Made by a program: the position numbers and the translations under genes
Assembly: GCA_964598695.1 (NCBI GenBank)
Contig: CAZRDB010000036.1
Coordinates: 1 to 34,331 of the forward strand
Length of the DNA stretch: 34,331 bases
Source of the DNA: CAZRDB01 sp964598695
Lineage (GTDB): Bacteria; Armatimonadota; Zipacnadia; UBA1398
Direction: 5' to 3'
The notes under the pieces: model-generated
What the model was told of the DNA's origin: nothing
The model's database searches: none
The model's input: the letters and a program-made list of their open reading frames with translations, nothing else
Part shown: piece after piece, positions 8,177 to 15,966 of the stretch
How the letters are laid out: each line of letters opens with the position of its first letter
Numbering within the stretch: position 1 is the first letter of the stretch

Positions 8177-8336
8177 CCGTTACTGCCCGCCCGCCGACCG
8201 GCAAGGACCCGCGCAACAGCGAACTCGACCAGCCGCGGGACGCGGGCGAGCCCGGCGCCCGTCTCCGGGTCGCCGTCCGCACGGACCGCGAGCCATGAGG
8301 TGAGGAGCGCGCCGGTTCCCGTGGCGGCCCCAGCCG

Positions 8337-8862
8337 TCACAGCGGCCCCCACCGGCGAAGCTGGAGCTGTATGGCGGCCAGAATCGCGAGCAGCAGGCCG
8401 ACGGCGCAGGAGCCGAACGCGACGCGGGAGGCGGTCCGCCGCTCGACCCCCGAGCGTCCCGCGAGGTGCCGCACCACTCTCGGCCGGACCGCGATGGCCG
8501 CGATGGGAGGGAGAAGCAGGGCGGGGACCTGTAGCGCATAGGCGTGGAGGCGGGTGACTGCGAGGAAGACCACGACCGCGACGACCACCCCGGTCAGCAC
8601 GGAGACCAGGAGGGTCGAGACGGCGATCGCGAGCGCCGTCAACCAGGGGAGGCGCAGCCAGCAGCGGAAGGCGACCGCATCGGCCGCGAGCGGGAGCGCG
8701 GCCACGGTGAGGAACGGCTGCAGGGTGGTGAGCGTCGAGAGCGGGAGCGGGTCGATGACCGACCAGAGCCAGTGTCGCGATCCCGGCCGCCGGCTCGACC
8801 GGTCTTGCCGCGGGCGCCTCGCGTGTCGTGTCCGCCAGTGTGGTCCCTCCCGTCTCGCGCAT
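8337..8862 (-). pseudogene. Small polytopic membrane protein gene with apparent frameshift
   Basis: Two overlapping minus-strand frames look like one gene. Frame 1 begins at ATG 8862, three bases after the stop of the propeller gene. It encodes a normal-looking polar N-terminus (MRETGGTTLADTTREAP) with high GC in third positions until about 8760. From there a second frame continues to TGA at 8339-8337 and encodes about four hydrophobic helices, for example ALAIAVSTLLVSVLTGVVVAVVVFL, and a basic tail. The membrane frame has no good ATG or GTG before its first helix. The span is 526 bases, so the two parts are one base out of phase. Either a real frameshift or a one-base assembly error near 8765 explains this. 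The helices resemble Yip1-like small membrane proteins only loosely. Confidence 0.5.
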
Positions 8863-8865
8863 ACC

Positions 8866-10167
8866 CTATTGTGCCCCCGTACGCCGCACACGGTACACGG
8901 TCCCGTCGCGCACGACCAGGTACTGCAGGACGCCGTCCGCCAGGAAGCAGGGCCCTCCGACGATGGGGCTCCACCGCGGGGAGGGGTAGCCTGGGCCCTC
9001 GTCCCCCCCCGCGACCACGTGCCAGACGCGGCTCTCGCCCACCCCGACCGCCGCGACATAGGCGACCCGCGCGCCGTCCGGGCTCCAGCACAGGCTCGGT
9101 CCCACGATGCAGTCATGCTCCAACCCGGCGCGGCCGTCGACCAGGACCGCGTGGATCCCGCCCACCACGGCGACGTAGGCGAGGTGGCCGCCGTCGGGTG
9201 AGAAGACCGGCGGCCCAACCAGGTCGCACGGAAGCCCGGCCACGCCGTCCAGGACGACGCGGTAGCTCGGGCCGCCGCGCTCGTCGAGGTCGCGCGCCTG
9301 ATAGGCCAGGCTGCGGCCGTCCGGGCTGAAGACAGGCACGCCGAGGTCCTGGCAGAGCGAGAGCAGGCTCGGGCCCAGCAGCTCGTCGTACGTGTAGACC
9401 CACGCGTGCCACGGGCCGGGCTCGCCATCGCGGACGATACGGAACCGATCGCCTGCCACCTCACGGACGGCGAAGCTCCCGTTCGCGCCAAAGCTCGCGC
9501 TCGCCGGAGCGCCCGGGCTCCCCGGCGCCGACTGCACGACGGTCCCGCTCGGGCCCACCCAGCACGCGGCCGGCCCTCCTGGCAGCGGCAGCTCCTGCAG
9601 CGCGCCGTTCCAGAGCACCAGTAGACGAGCGCCATCACGCCGGCCGACGAAGGCGAGCGCGGCCTCGGGTGGGGAGATCGAGACGCCGACCGGCTCGCCG
9701 GAGAGCGACTCCCACGCCCCCACCGGAGCGCCCTCGACCATGAGGGACTGGCCGCGCTCGAGGGCGGCGACCCAGGTGACCTGGCCGCTGGAGGGGCAGA
9801 AGCGCACGTGGGAGACCGAACGGACGGGCTCGGTCTCGCGCCCGTCGACCACGGCGAACCACGCGCCGCCGCGCTTGGCCGCATAGGCGAAGCGAGCGCC
9901 GTCGGGGCCGAACGCGGGCCACGCCGCCTCCTCGTAGGAGCCCAGGAGGGCGCCGTCGAGGTACACGGAGGCCGTACCGTCGGTCTCGAGGCACTGGGAG
10001 AAGTGGCCGGCTTCCGGACTCGAGAGCAACCAGCCGCCACTGCGGCTCTGAGGAAGGAGTCGCCCCACCTCGGTCTCCGTGAAGCCGGACTGGGCGGCGC
10101 TTGCGAGCACGGCGCCAGGAAGTGACGGGAGCAGAGCGGCGATCCCCACGAGCAGCAGCGCGCGCAT
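8866..10167 (-). CDS. Secreted seven-bladed beta-propeller (TolB/PD40-like)
   Basis: A 433-residue exported protein. The signal peptide is at residues 1-24 (MRALLLVGIAALLPSLPGAV). The rest is a series of about seven repeats with the WD40-like/TolB pattern: PAFGPDG, FCPSSG, SISPPEA, two PVFSPDG copies, CWSPDG and CFLADG. Each is followed by a strand such as LAYVAVV and often by a VxDG turn. Such propellers bind proteins or ligands in the periplasm or on the surface; no catalytic residues are apparent. ATG 10167 is preferred to GTG 10212 because the signal peptide begins there and a G-rich ribosome site lies about nine bases upstream. It is followed after three bases by the broken membrane gene. 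The fold is clear; the role is unknown. Confidence 0.8.
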   Translation of the reverse strand: MRALLLVGIAALLPSLPGAVLASAAQSGFTETEVGRLLPQSRSGGWLLSSPEAGHFSQCLETDGTASVYLDGALLGSYEEAAWPAFGPDGARFAYAAKRGGAWFAVVDGRETEPVRSVSHVRFCPSSGQVTWVAALERGQSLMVEGAPVGAWESLSGEPVGVSISPPEAALAFVGRRDGARLLVLWNGALQELPLPGGPAACWVGPSGTVVQSAPGSPGAPASASFGANGSFAVREVAGDRFRIVRDGEPGPWHAWVYTYDELLGPSLLSLCQDLGVPVFSPDGRSLAYQARDLDERGGPSYRVVLDGVAGLPCDLVGPPVFSPDGGHLAYVAVVGGIHAVLVDGRAGLEHDCIVGPSLCWSPDGARVAYVAAVGVGESRVWHVVAGGDEGPGYPSPRWSPIVGGPCFLADGVLQYLVVRDGTVYRVRRTGAQ

Positions 10168-10372
10168 CGCGCGGCACCCCCTTCGGGCGAGCGGACACCC
10201 CACAACGGGCACGGTACCCCACGCCTATGGACGTTCGCGGGCCTGGGGGCGTTCCACGATCCCGTGGCGGCGAAGGGCTCGGCGGTTTGCCGGCGAACTC
10301 CCGAAATGCCGTGCCGGCGGGCTGCTCCGCGCGGGCACGCGGATTCACCCCCAACCGAAGGACGTGGTGCTC
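10168..10372. other. Divergent intergenic region
   Basis: These 205 bases separate the propeller gene (minus) and the sugar-isomerase-like gene (plus) and should carry promoters for both. I see no convincing -10/-35 pair and no strong inverted repeat. An open frame on the plus strand crosses it into the isomerase gene, but it has no family similarity and no ribosome site. Confidence 0.5.
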
Positions 10373-11209
10373 GTGGCACTCAAGCCGCTTGAGATCGGCG
10401 TGTTCATCAGCGTGACCCCCGACCCCGACGTGCAGTTCGGGAAGGTCCGCGACTTCGGCCTGCGCACCTGCTTCATCGCGGGCCTACCCGAGCCGTGGGG
10501 CACCGACAGGGCCGACGAGTTCGTCGCGCTCCGCGACAAGCACGGGGTCACGATCACCTCGATGTTCTCGATGTACCCGGACCAGGTCTGGGACGACACC
10601 GAACTCGGCAAGAAGGTCAACGGCCTCGTCCCCGAGGAGAAGCGCGCCAACGGGATCGCGATCAACAAGAAGGACGCGGACGCGGCCGCGCGCGTCGGGA
10701 TCCCGCGCGTGGTGAGCCACATCGGCTACGTCCCGGAGGACGACCAGCGCACCTACCTCGGCGTTCGCGACGCCGTCCGGGAGGTCTGCGACTACATGGG
10801 CGAGCGTGGGCTCGTCTTCGCGCTCGAGACGGGCCAGGAGTCGCCCGAGACGCTCCGCGCGTTCATCGGCGACGTCGACCGCCCCAACCTGCGGGTCAAC
10901 TTCGACATGGCGAACCTGATCCTGTACGGCACCGGACGGCCCCTGCCGGCCCTCGATCACCTGATGGACGTGATCGACGGCACCCACTGCAAAGATGGCA
11001 CCTGGCCGACGGAGGCCGGCCGCCTCGGCGCCGAGACGCCGCTCGGCAAGGGCGAGGCCGACATCGCGGCCGTCGTGACCAAGCTCTACAAGGGCGGCTA
11101 TCGCGGCACCCTGGACATCGAGCGCGAGATCGAGGGCGAGAACCAGCGGCTCGACATCATCGACGCGATCCAGCTCCTCGAGGGCATTCGCGGGACACTG
11201 GGCGTCTAG
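10373..11209 (+). CDS. Xylose-isomerase-like TIM barrel (sugar isomerase/epimerase family)
   Basis: A 278-residue protein of the usual length for AP-endonuclease-2/xylose-isomerase-like enzymes, which act on keto and aldo sugars or inositol derivatives with a divalent metal. The four expected metal ligands can be placed: Glu152 in LETGQE, Asp178 in NFDMAN, His205 in THCKDG and Glu250 in DIERE. The start is GTG 10373, ten bases after GAAGGA; GTG 10367 is only four bases from it. The PfkB kinase follows after 26 bases, so the pair may isomerise and phosphorylate the same sugar. The substrate cannot be named. Confidence 0.88.
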   Translation: MALKPLEIGVFISVTPDPDVQFGKVRDFGLRTCFIAGLPEPWGTDRADEFVALRDKHGVTITSMFSMYPDQVWDDTELGKKVNGLVPEEKRANGIAINKKDADAAARVGIPRVVSHIGYVPEDDQRTYLGVRDAVREVCDYMGERGLVFALETGQESPETLRAFIGDVDRPNLRVNFDMANLILYGTGRPLPALDHLMDVIDGTHCKDGTWPTEAGRLGAETPLGKGEADIAAVVTKLYKGGYRGTLDIEREIEGENQRLDIIDAIQLLEGIRGTLGV

Positions 11210-11235
11210 GCCCCTCCGCGCGAGGAGCGCTCCCC

Positions 11236-12282
11236 ATGCTGGCACGCGATCGGCTCGACGGTCTCCTCCGCTCGTTTCACGGGCGGACGGTCACCGTCCT
11301 GGGCGACTTCAGCCTCGACCGCTACTGCTGGGCCGAGGTCCAGGGCGTCTCGCGCGAGCGAGCCGACCCGGTGCACGTGGTCTGGAAGCAGACGTTCAAC
11401 CCCGGCGGCGCGGGCAATGTCGCCTGGAACCTCGCGGCGCTCGGGGCGCGGGTCCGAGCGGTCTGCGTCGTCGGGGCCGACCCGTTCGCCGGGATCCTGC
11501 TCGGATGCCTCTCCGGGAGCGGGATCGACGCGTCGGGCGCGATCGAGGCTCCGGAGCGGCAGACGACCTCGTACGAGAAGACCCGCTCGTGGGGCCCCGA
11601 CGGGGCCGTGCGGGACATCAGCCTGTACGCCGACAACCGGGAGGCGCTGCGTCCGGAGACCGAGAGCCACCTCCTCGAGGCGCTCGACCGCGCGCTCGAC
11701 GGCTCCGAGGTGTTCATCGCGGCCGACTACTTCCAGGGCCGCCCGAGCGTCGTGAGCGACCGCGTGCTCGCCGCCGTCCTCGAGCGGTTCCGGGGCTTCC
11801 GGGGCCCCTCGTTCAGCATGTCGCGTCTGCGTCTCGCCTCGTTCGCGGGCTCGACGCTCGTGGGCAACGAGTACGAGTGCTGCCGAGCCTCGGGCCTTCA
11901 CACGCCCGAGCTGTTTGACGAGGCGCCGCTCTCCGAGCTGGCCCGGGTCTCAGGCGCGCTGTGCGCGATCTCCGGCCGGCCGACCGTCGTCACCTGCGGC
12001 GGTCGCGGGATCCTGGTCGACGAGGGCGACGGCGCGCCGACGCTGGCGCCCACCGCGCCGCCGCGCGCGGAGGTGGATATCGTGGGCGCGGGCGACTCGG
12101 CGCTCGCCGGCCTGGCCCTCGCGCGGGCCTCGGGCGCGAGCTGGGTCGAGGCCGCGGCGATCGGCAACATGGTCGCCAACGTGACGATCCACAAGCTGCA
12201 CACCACGGGGACGGCGACGCCGGATGAGGTCCGGGCGGTCGCGTGCTACTTCGAGGGGCTCCACGCGTCCCGGATCCCGTAG
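11236..12282 (+). CDS. PfkB-family sugar kinase, HldE/RfaE kinase-domain-like
   Basis: A 348-residue ribokinase-fold kinase. The N-terminal pattern VLGDFSLDRYCWAEV plus FNPGGAGNVAWNLAALGA matches the kinase domain of HldE (heptose-7-phosphate kinase). LVGNEYE is the usual 'PNxxE' block. The ATP/anion-hole motif VGAGDSALAG, near residue 285, carries the catalytic aspartate. The 'DSR' or 'DPK' expected before RLxxFxG reads SMSR, so one conserved acidic residue is missing there. There is no C-terminal nucleotidyltransferase domain. ATG 11236 has GAGGAG eight bases upstream. It sits between the isomerase-like gene and small membrane genes. Heptose phosphate is one possible substrate; others cannot be excluded. 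Confidence 0.88.
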   Translation: MLARDRLDGLLRSFHGRTVTVLGDFSLDRYCWAEVQGVSRERADPVHVVWKQTFNPGGAGNVAWNLAALGARVRAVCVVGADPFAGILLGCLSGSGIDASGAIEAPERQTTSYEKTRSWGPDGAVRDISLYADNREALRPETESHLLEALDRALDGSEVFIAADYFQGRPSVVSDRVLAAVLERFRGFRGPSFSMSRLRLASFAGSTLVGNEYECCRASGLHTPELFDEAPLSELARVSGALCAISGRPTVVTCGGRGILVDEGDGAPTLAPTAPPRAEVDIVGAGDSALAGLALARASGASWVEAAAIGNMVANVTIHKLHTTGTATPDEVRAVACYFEGLHASRIP

Positions 12283-12303
12283 GGGATCGCGGAGGTGATC
12301 GAC

Positions 12304-12615
12304 GTGGCCGACGACTTCCCGGGTGAGGTCAAGTGCCGCGTCTGCAAGAAGACGTTCTCCGAGGTGGAGCGGGTCTGCCCCTACTGCGGGGCCGACTACC
12401 GCACGAACTGGGACTGTCCCGGCTACCGCGCGGTCTACGGGTGCGCGAGCGCCCTCGCCGGTCTCGGGGTTGCCGCCCTCTGGCTGTACGACTCCGGGTG
12501 GCTGTGGACGACATCGACCAGGGAACTGGCGATCGGCCTGGCCGTGGTGGCCGCCGTTGCGCTAGGATACTGGTTCATCGGCTACTGGCGACGTGACCAC
12601 TGGGCGGACGATTGA
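12304..12615 (+). CDS. Small zinc-ribbon protein with two membrane helices
   Basis: A 103-residue protein. Residues 11-28 form a zinc ribbon with CRVC and CPYC pairs (Cys11/14 and Cys25/28). Two hydrophobic helices follow at about 44-62 and 75-95, then a short charged tail (YWRRDHWADD). GTG 12304 is chosen over the in-frame GTG 12295. It is preceded by GGAGGTGATC at 12291-12300, a ten-base match to the anti-Shine-Dalgarno end of 16S rRNA, and GTG 12295 lies inside that site. The gene begins 21 bases after the kinase and ends 24 bases before the next gene. I do not recognise the family; a membrane protein with a cytoplasmic metal-binding head is all that can be said. Confidence 0.75.
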   Translation: MADDFPGEVKCRVCKKTFSEVERVCPYCGADYRTNWDCPGYRAVYGCASALAGLGVAALWLYDSGWLWTTSTRELAIGLAVVAAVALGYWFIGYWRRDHWADD

Positions 12616-12639
12616 CCCCAGCGAGGAGGAGCCCTCAGG

Positions 12640-13212
12640 ATGCTGCCGAGAACCGTCGACGACTTCCGCAAGCGCTATGCACGGGAGGCGAACGACCCGA
12701 AGGGCGCGGTGCGGATCTGGCTCGACGCGATGGCGAAGTACGCGCTCTCGCTGCCGATGCGCGTCTCCGATGCCATGAACCCGGCTGCCGACATGGTGCG
12801 GATGTGCCTCCTCAACCCGCCGGAGGGCGTCTCCCCCCTACCCCGCCAGTGGTCGGTCCGCCTCCGTGGCCACACCTACACGCTCTGGAGCTACATCGAG
12901 GGCGCGACGCCGGACAACAACTACGCGTTTGACCGCAACCGGATCGAGTGGGCGATCGAGCCCAAGATCGAGACCCTGGCCGATCGCGCCGCCATCTGGC
13001 TCCGCTCCTCGGGGACCGACACCCCACGGCGCGTCACGGCCGTCTATCGCGAGGGACGCTGGAAGGTCGAGCGCTGGGAGCAGATCCTCGAGCCGGTCGC
13101 CCCGCCCCGCGCGGCGGCGGTCGAGGAGGCCGCTCCAGCCCCGGTGGAAGCGACACCCGAGGCGCCGGAGGTCGCGCCGCCGCCCCCGCCCGGGTTCGCC
13201 GAGGAGAGCTAG
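12640..13212 (+). CDS. Hypothetical protein with Pro/Ala/Glu-rich C-terminus
   Basis: A 190-residue protein I do not recognise. Residues 1-145 are compact, with helices at the N-terminus (DDFRKRYAREANDPKGAVRI) and a strand-rich core with HTYTLWSYIEG and YREGRWKVERWEQI. That suggests a small alpha/beta ligand- or protein-binding domain. Residues 150-190 are low complexity, rich in Pro, Ala and Glu, and probably disordered. No signal peptide or membrane helix is present. ATG 12640 has GAGGAGGA nine bases upstream. Its TAG stop (13210-13212) overlaps the stop of the convergent gene on the same CTAG. Confidence 0.75.
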   Translation: MLPRTVDDFRKRYAREANDPKGAVRIWLDAMAKYALSLPMRVSDAMNPAADMVRMCLLNPPEGVSPLPRQWSVRLRGHTYTLWSYIEGATPDNNYAFDRNRIEWAIEPKIETLADRAAIWLRSSGTDTPRRVTAVYREGRWKVERWEQILEPVAPPRAAAVEEAAPAPVEATPEAPEVAPPPPPGFAEES

Positions 13213-13745
13213 GGCGCTACGGCTCCCCCACCCGATCGGCCCGTGCCGTTGCACGCCATGCACGCAACGGTCCGCTTGCCCTGGCACATCGGGCAGGGGT
13301 TGGGCGCCATGCCGGGAGGCGTGTTGCTGCAGGCCGGGCACGGCATCGTTCCGCGACCGCCACAGACCATGCAGCGGTCCCGCGCGACGTACTCGTCGGC
13401 CCTGGGCATGCCCTGCCTGGCGCGCTCCTCAGCCTCCACCTGCCTCTGCTGGTAGCGCCGCTCCGCCTGGCTCATCAGCAGCGTCGAGCGCACCCCCACG
13501 AACAGCACGGCGGCGAGTACGGCAAGCACCACGAACAGCCCCGTCCGTCGCTGGGCGTCCCAGGAGCCGGGGGCGCCCCGCCCGAGAAGAGCCCGGGCCC
13601 GTTCGAGGTCCCAGTTTGTGCCTCGAAGCGCCGCTAGGGCGCGTCGCGGTGACGAGCCGGTCTGCTGGCAGAGCCAGCGAACGCACTGCTCCCGCCACGC
13701 GGCCCACTCCTGACGCCTCTGCGCAGCATCCGGACGCTCACCCAT
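13209..13745 (-). CDS. Single-pass membrane protein with UBA-like segment and four CxxC motifs (DnaJ zinc-finger-like)
   Basis: A 178-residue protein. Residues 33-56 (RRALAALRGTNWDLERARALL) resemble a UBA-type helical motif. One membrane helix follows at 68-86, then a charged coiled-coil-like stretch (92-112). The C-terminus has four CxxC pairs at Cys125/128, 136/139, 151/154 and 162/165. The first and last, CMVCGGRG and CMACNGTG, match the CxxCxGxG repeat of the DnaJ cysteine-rich domain, which binds two zinc ions and can hold unfolded protein. There is no J domain. The start is ATG 13745, with GGAGG six bases upstream; a frame opening at 13835 lacks such support. It is the last gene of the ACT-liv-paaK1 strand and follows the previous gene by 49 bases. 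A membrane chaperone or adaptor role is only inference. Confidence 0.8.
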   Translation of the reverse strand: MGERPDAAQRRQEWAAWREQCVRWLCQQTGSSPRRALAALRGTNWDLERARALLGRGAPGSWDAQRRTGLFVVLAVLAAVLFVGVRSTLLMSQAERRYQQRQVEAEERARQGMPRADEYVARDRCMVCGGRGTMPCPACSNTPPGMAPNPCPMCQGKRTVACMACNGTGRSGGGAVAP

Positions 13746-13794
13746 CGGAAGCCTCCGCTCGGAGCGTTCCGCCCCCCCAGTCGCGCGCGCGCTC

Positions 13795-14649
13795 TCAGGC
13801 CCCAACGCCCTCGTCGGGGCTCCGCTCGCGCGCATCGGCCCGCTTGAGCTTCTCCAGCTCGCTGCCGATCAGCTCGGCCGTCTCGCGCTGGTCGTCATCG
13901 CCGGCATAGCCGAGCAGCGTCGCGGGGTCCATGTAGCCGATCGAGGCGAAGTGGGCCTGCTTGGCTTCGTGCTCGCGGCGCTGCGAGGCGATGACCTCAT
14001 CCAAGGTCGCGACGATGACGGGCCGGACGGCGGGATCCTCGGTGCTTCGCGCGCCGGCCGCCTCGTGGGCAACGCGCAGGATCTCCTCGGTCGGGGTCTC
14101 GCGAGAGAGCCGGATGCGCGTGACCGCGGGGATGTCGGGTGTCATGTCGACGCCGACGTTGTTGTCGACCGACACGAACGTGCCGTCGGACAGCTCGATG
14201 ACGGCGTTGACGGAACGGAAGCTCCGCCCGGCCTGCTCCGGCGCCTCGGCCGGCGGCTTCACGTCGTAGATCGCGACCTGCGTGGCGCCATCGGAGCTGA
14301 GCATGATCCGCAGGAAGGCGCGCATCTCGGGCATCGCGCGCGTGAGCGTCAGGTCCTCGATGTCCCCGAGATGGCGGTAGCCCCGCTCGAGGAACCACTC
14401 ACGCATGGTGTCGTAGTACTCGAGGTCGGCCTCCGGGAACTCCGTGGCGGCATCGACCGTGCGGTACTCGTGGGCGTCGCTGTAGAGCGCGCGCTGCAGG
14501 TCGAGGATGTGCCGCGCGGCCCCCGCAAGCTGGCCTTGCGCGCGCCGCACCTGGAACCGCAGCCACAGGTAGCCGGCAATGACCGCCACCACGAGCAGCA
14601 GCGCGACGCCGCCCAGGATCATCAGACACGTCGAAAAGATCTCCCCCAC
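13795..14649 (-). CDS. Membrane-anchored hypothetical protein
   Basis: A 284-residue protein with one N-terminal membrane helix (about 8-31), a helical segment (35-60) and a soluble domain that I cannot assign. The middle of the soluble part alternates strands (TQVAIYDVKPP, VNAVIELSDGTFVSVDNN), and the C-terminal 80 residues are charged helices. Start GTG 14649 has a perfect AGGAGG eight bases upstream, and that site overlaps the paaK1 stop codon, so the two genes are likely coupled. The same strand and tight spacing place it in the ACT-liv-paaK1 transcript. Its role there is unknown. Confidence 0.78.
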   Translation of the reverse strand: MGEIFSTCLMILGGVALLLVVAVIAGYLWLRFQVRRAQGQLAGAARHILDLQRALYSDAHEYRTVDAATEFPEADLEYYDTMREWFLERGYRHLGDIEDLTLTRAMPEMRAFLRIMLSSDGATQVAIYDVKPPAEAPEQAGRSFRSVNAVIELSDGTFVSVDNNVGVDMTPDIPAVTRIRLSRETPTEEILRVAHEAAGARSTEDPAVRPVIVATLDEVIASQRREHEAKQAHFASIGYMDPATLLGYAGDDDQRETAELIGSELEKLKRADARERSPDEGVGA

Positions 14650-14661
14650 CGCAACCGCCTC

Positions 14662-15963
14662 CTAGCGGGGCTCGAGCACACGGGTCCGGGGCGCGCCGGG
14701 CGGGATGCTCCCGTGTGCCCCGAGCTTCACTTCGACCGTCATCCCCAGGTCCACCTCCAGGCGGGCGCGGAGCTGCGACTCCATCTGCACCAGGCGGCGG
14801 AGGAGATCGGGGACCGTGTCGGGGGCGAGCTGGATCTGCACCTCGACCCGCTCGAGGAGAGCGGTGCGGTCGACGACCACCTGGAAGTCCGGGCTGAGGC
14901 CCTCGATCTCGCGGATCGCGGCCTCGATCTGGCGCGGGAAGATGCAGACGCCCCGGACCACCACGCGGTCGTCGGCGTGGCGCTCGACACGGGCGATCCG
15001 CGCGTGGGTGCGTCCGCACGGACACGGGGCCGCGTCGAGGCGGCTCACATCGCCCGAACGCATGCGGAGCAGCGGGAAGCCCTCCTTGGTGAGCGTTGTG
15101 AAGACCAGCTCGCCCGGCTCTCCGGGCGAGCAGCGGCGCCCGCTCGCGGGGTCGACGACCTCGACGAGGAACTGGTCCTCGGCGACGTGAAGGCCGGAGC
15201 GCTCCTCGCACTCGAAGGCGACGCTCGGCCCCCCGACCTCGGCGAGGCTGTAGCTGTCGTGCGCGCGCAGCAGCAGGCGCTCCTCGATGGTCCGGCGGGT
15301 GGTCTCGGACCAGGGCTCGCCACCGAAGATCCCGGTACGCAGCGAGAGTTCGTGGGGGTCGAGGCCCATCTCGTCCACGGCCTGCACGAGCCGGAGCGCG
15401 TAGTCGGGCGTCCCGATCAGCACGGTGGTGCGGAAGTCGCGCATCACCTCGACCTGGCGCTGGGTCTCGCCCTGCGAGAGCGGCAGGACGGAGGCGCCCA
15501 GGGCCTCGGCCCCGTAGTGGAAGCCGAAGCCCGACGTGAACGAACCGTGGCCGAAGAAGATCTCCACGACATCGTCCTTGGTGACCCCGACGGCCGCGAG
15601 GTTGCGGGCCACGAGGCCGGCGAGGTGGCGCAGGTCGTTGGCGGTGTAGCCGACCACGCTCGGTGCGCCCGTGGTTCCGGCCGACATGTGCATCCGGACG
15701 ACCTCGCGCAGCGGCACCGCGAACATCGCGTAGGGGTAGCCGGCGCGCAGGTCGTCCTTGCCGGTCAGCGGCAGGCGCGTGAGGTCGTCGAGCGACTGGA
15801 AGTCCTCGGGGGCGAGGCCGATCTCCTCGAACCGTCTCCGGTAGAAGGTCACGTTGCGGTAGGCGCGGTTGAGCGTCGCCTGTAGGCGCTCGAGCTGGAG
15901 CTGCTCGAGGTCGGCCCGTGGCATGCACTCGGTCTGCGGGTCCCGGATCATGGCGGAACTCAT
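14662..15963 (-). CDS. Phenylacetate-CoA ligase homologue, catalytic lysine missing (PaaK1)
   Basis: A 433-residue ANL-superfamily protein of the PaaK type. PaaK enzymes adenylate phenylacetate or related aryl acids and then form the CoA thioester. The P-loop SAGTTGAPSVVGYT (94-107), GIFGGEPW and CPCGRTHARI are retained. The helix motif is YSLAEVGGPSVAFEC, against YGLSE in the second copy at 23924. GRTDDM becomes ERHADDR. The C-terminal GKAxRVxD, which carries the adenylation lysine, reads GAPRTRVLEPR and has no lysine. Activity is therefore doubtful or altered. ATG 15963 has AGGAGG eight bases upstream. It starts three bases after livF ends, linking it to the transporter. The family is sure; the function of this copy is not. 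Confidence 0.9.
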   Translation of the reverse strand: MSSAMIRDPQTECMPRADLEQLQLERLQATLNRAYRNVTFYRRRFEEIGLAPEDFQSLDDLTRLPLTGKDDLRAGYPYAMFAVPLREVVRMHMSAGTTGAPSVVGYTANDLRHLAGLVARNLAAVGVTKDDVVEIFFGHGSFTSGFGFHYGAEALGASVLPLSQGETQRQVEVMRDFRTTVLIGTPDYALRLVQAVDEMGLDPHELSLRTGIFGGEPWSETTRRTIEERLLLRAHDSYSLAEVGGPSVAFECEERSGLHVAEDQFLVEVVDPASGRRCSPGEPGELVFTTLTKEGFPLLRMRSGDVSRLDAAPCPCGRTHARIARVERHADDRVVVRGVCIFPRQIEAAIREIEGLSPDFQVVVDRTALLERVEVQIQLAPDTVPDLLRRLVQMESQLRARLEVDLGMTVEVKLGAHGSIPPGAPRTRVLEPR

Positions 15964-15966
15964 CGG

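Noticed and set aside
8177..8336. Short inverted repeats (GTCCG-CA-CGGAC and CCCGG-N9-CCGGG) after the GT-C-like gene as terminators
   Set aside because: Stems of only five pairs and no T tract; such repeats are expected by chance in this GC-rich sequence.
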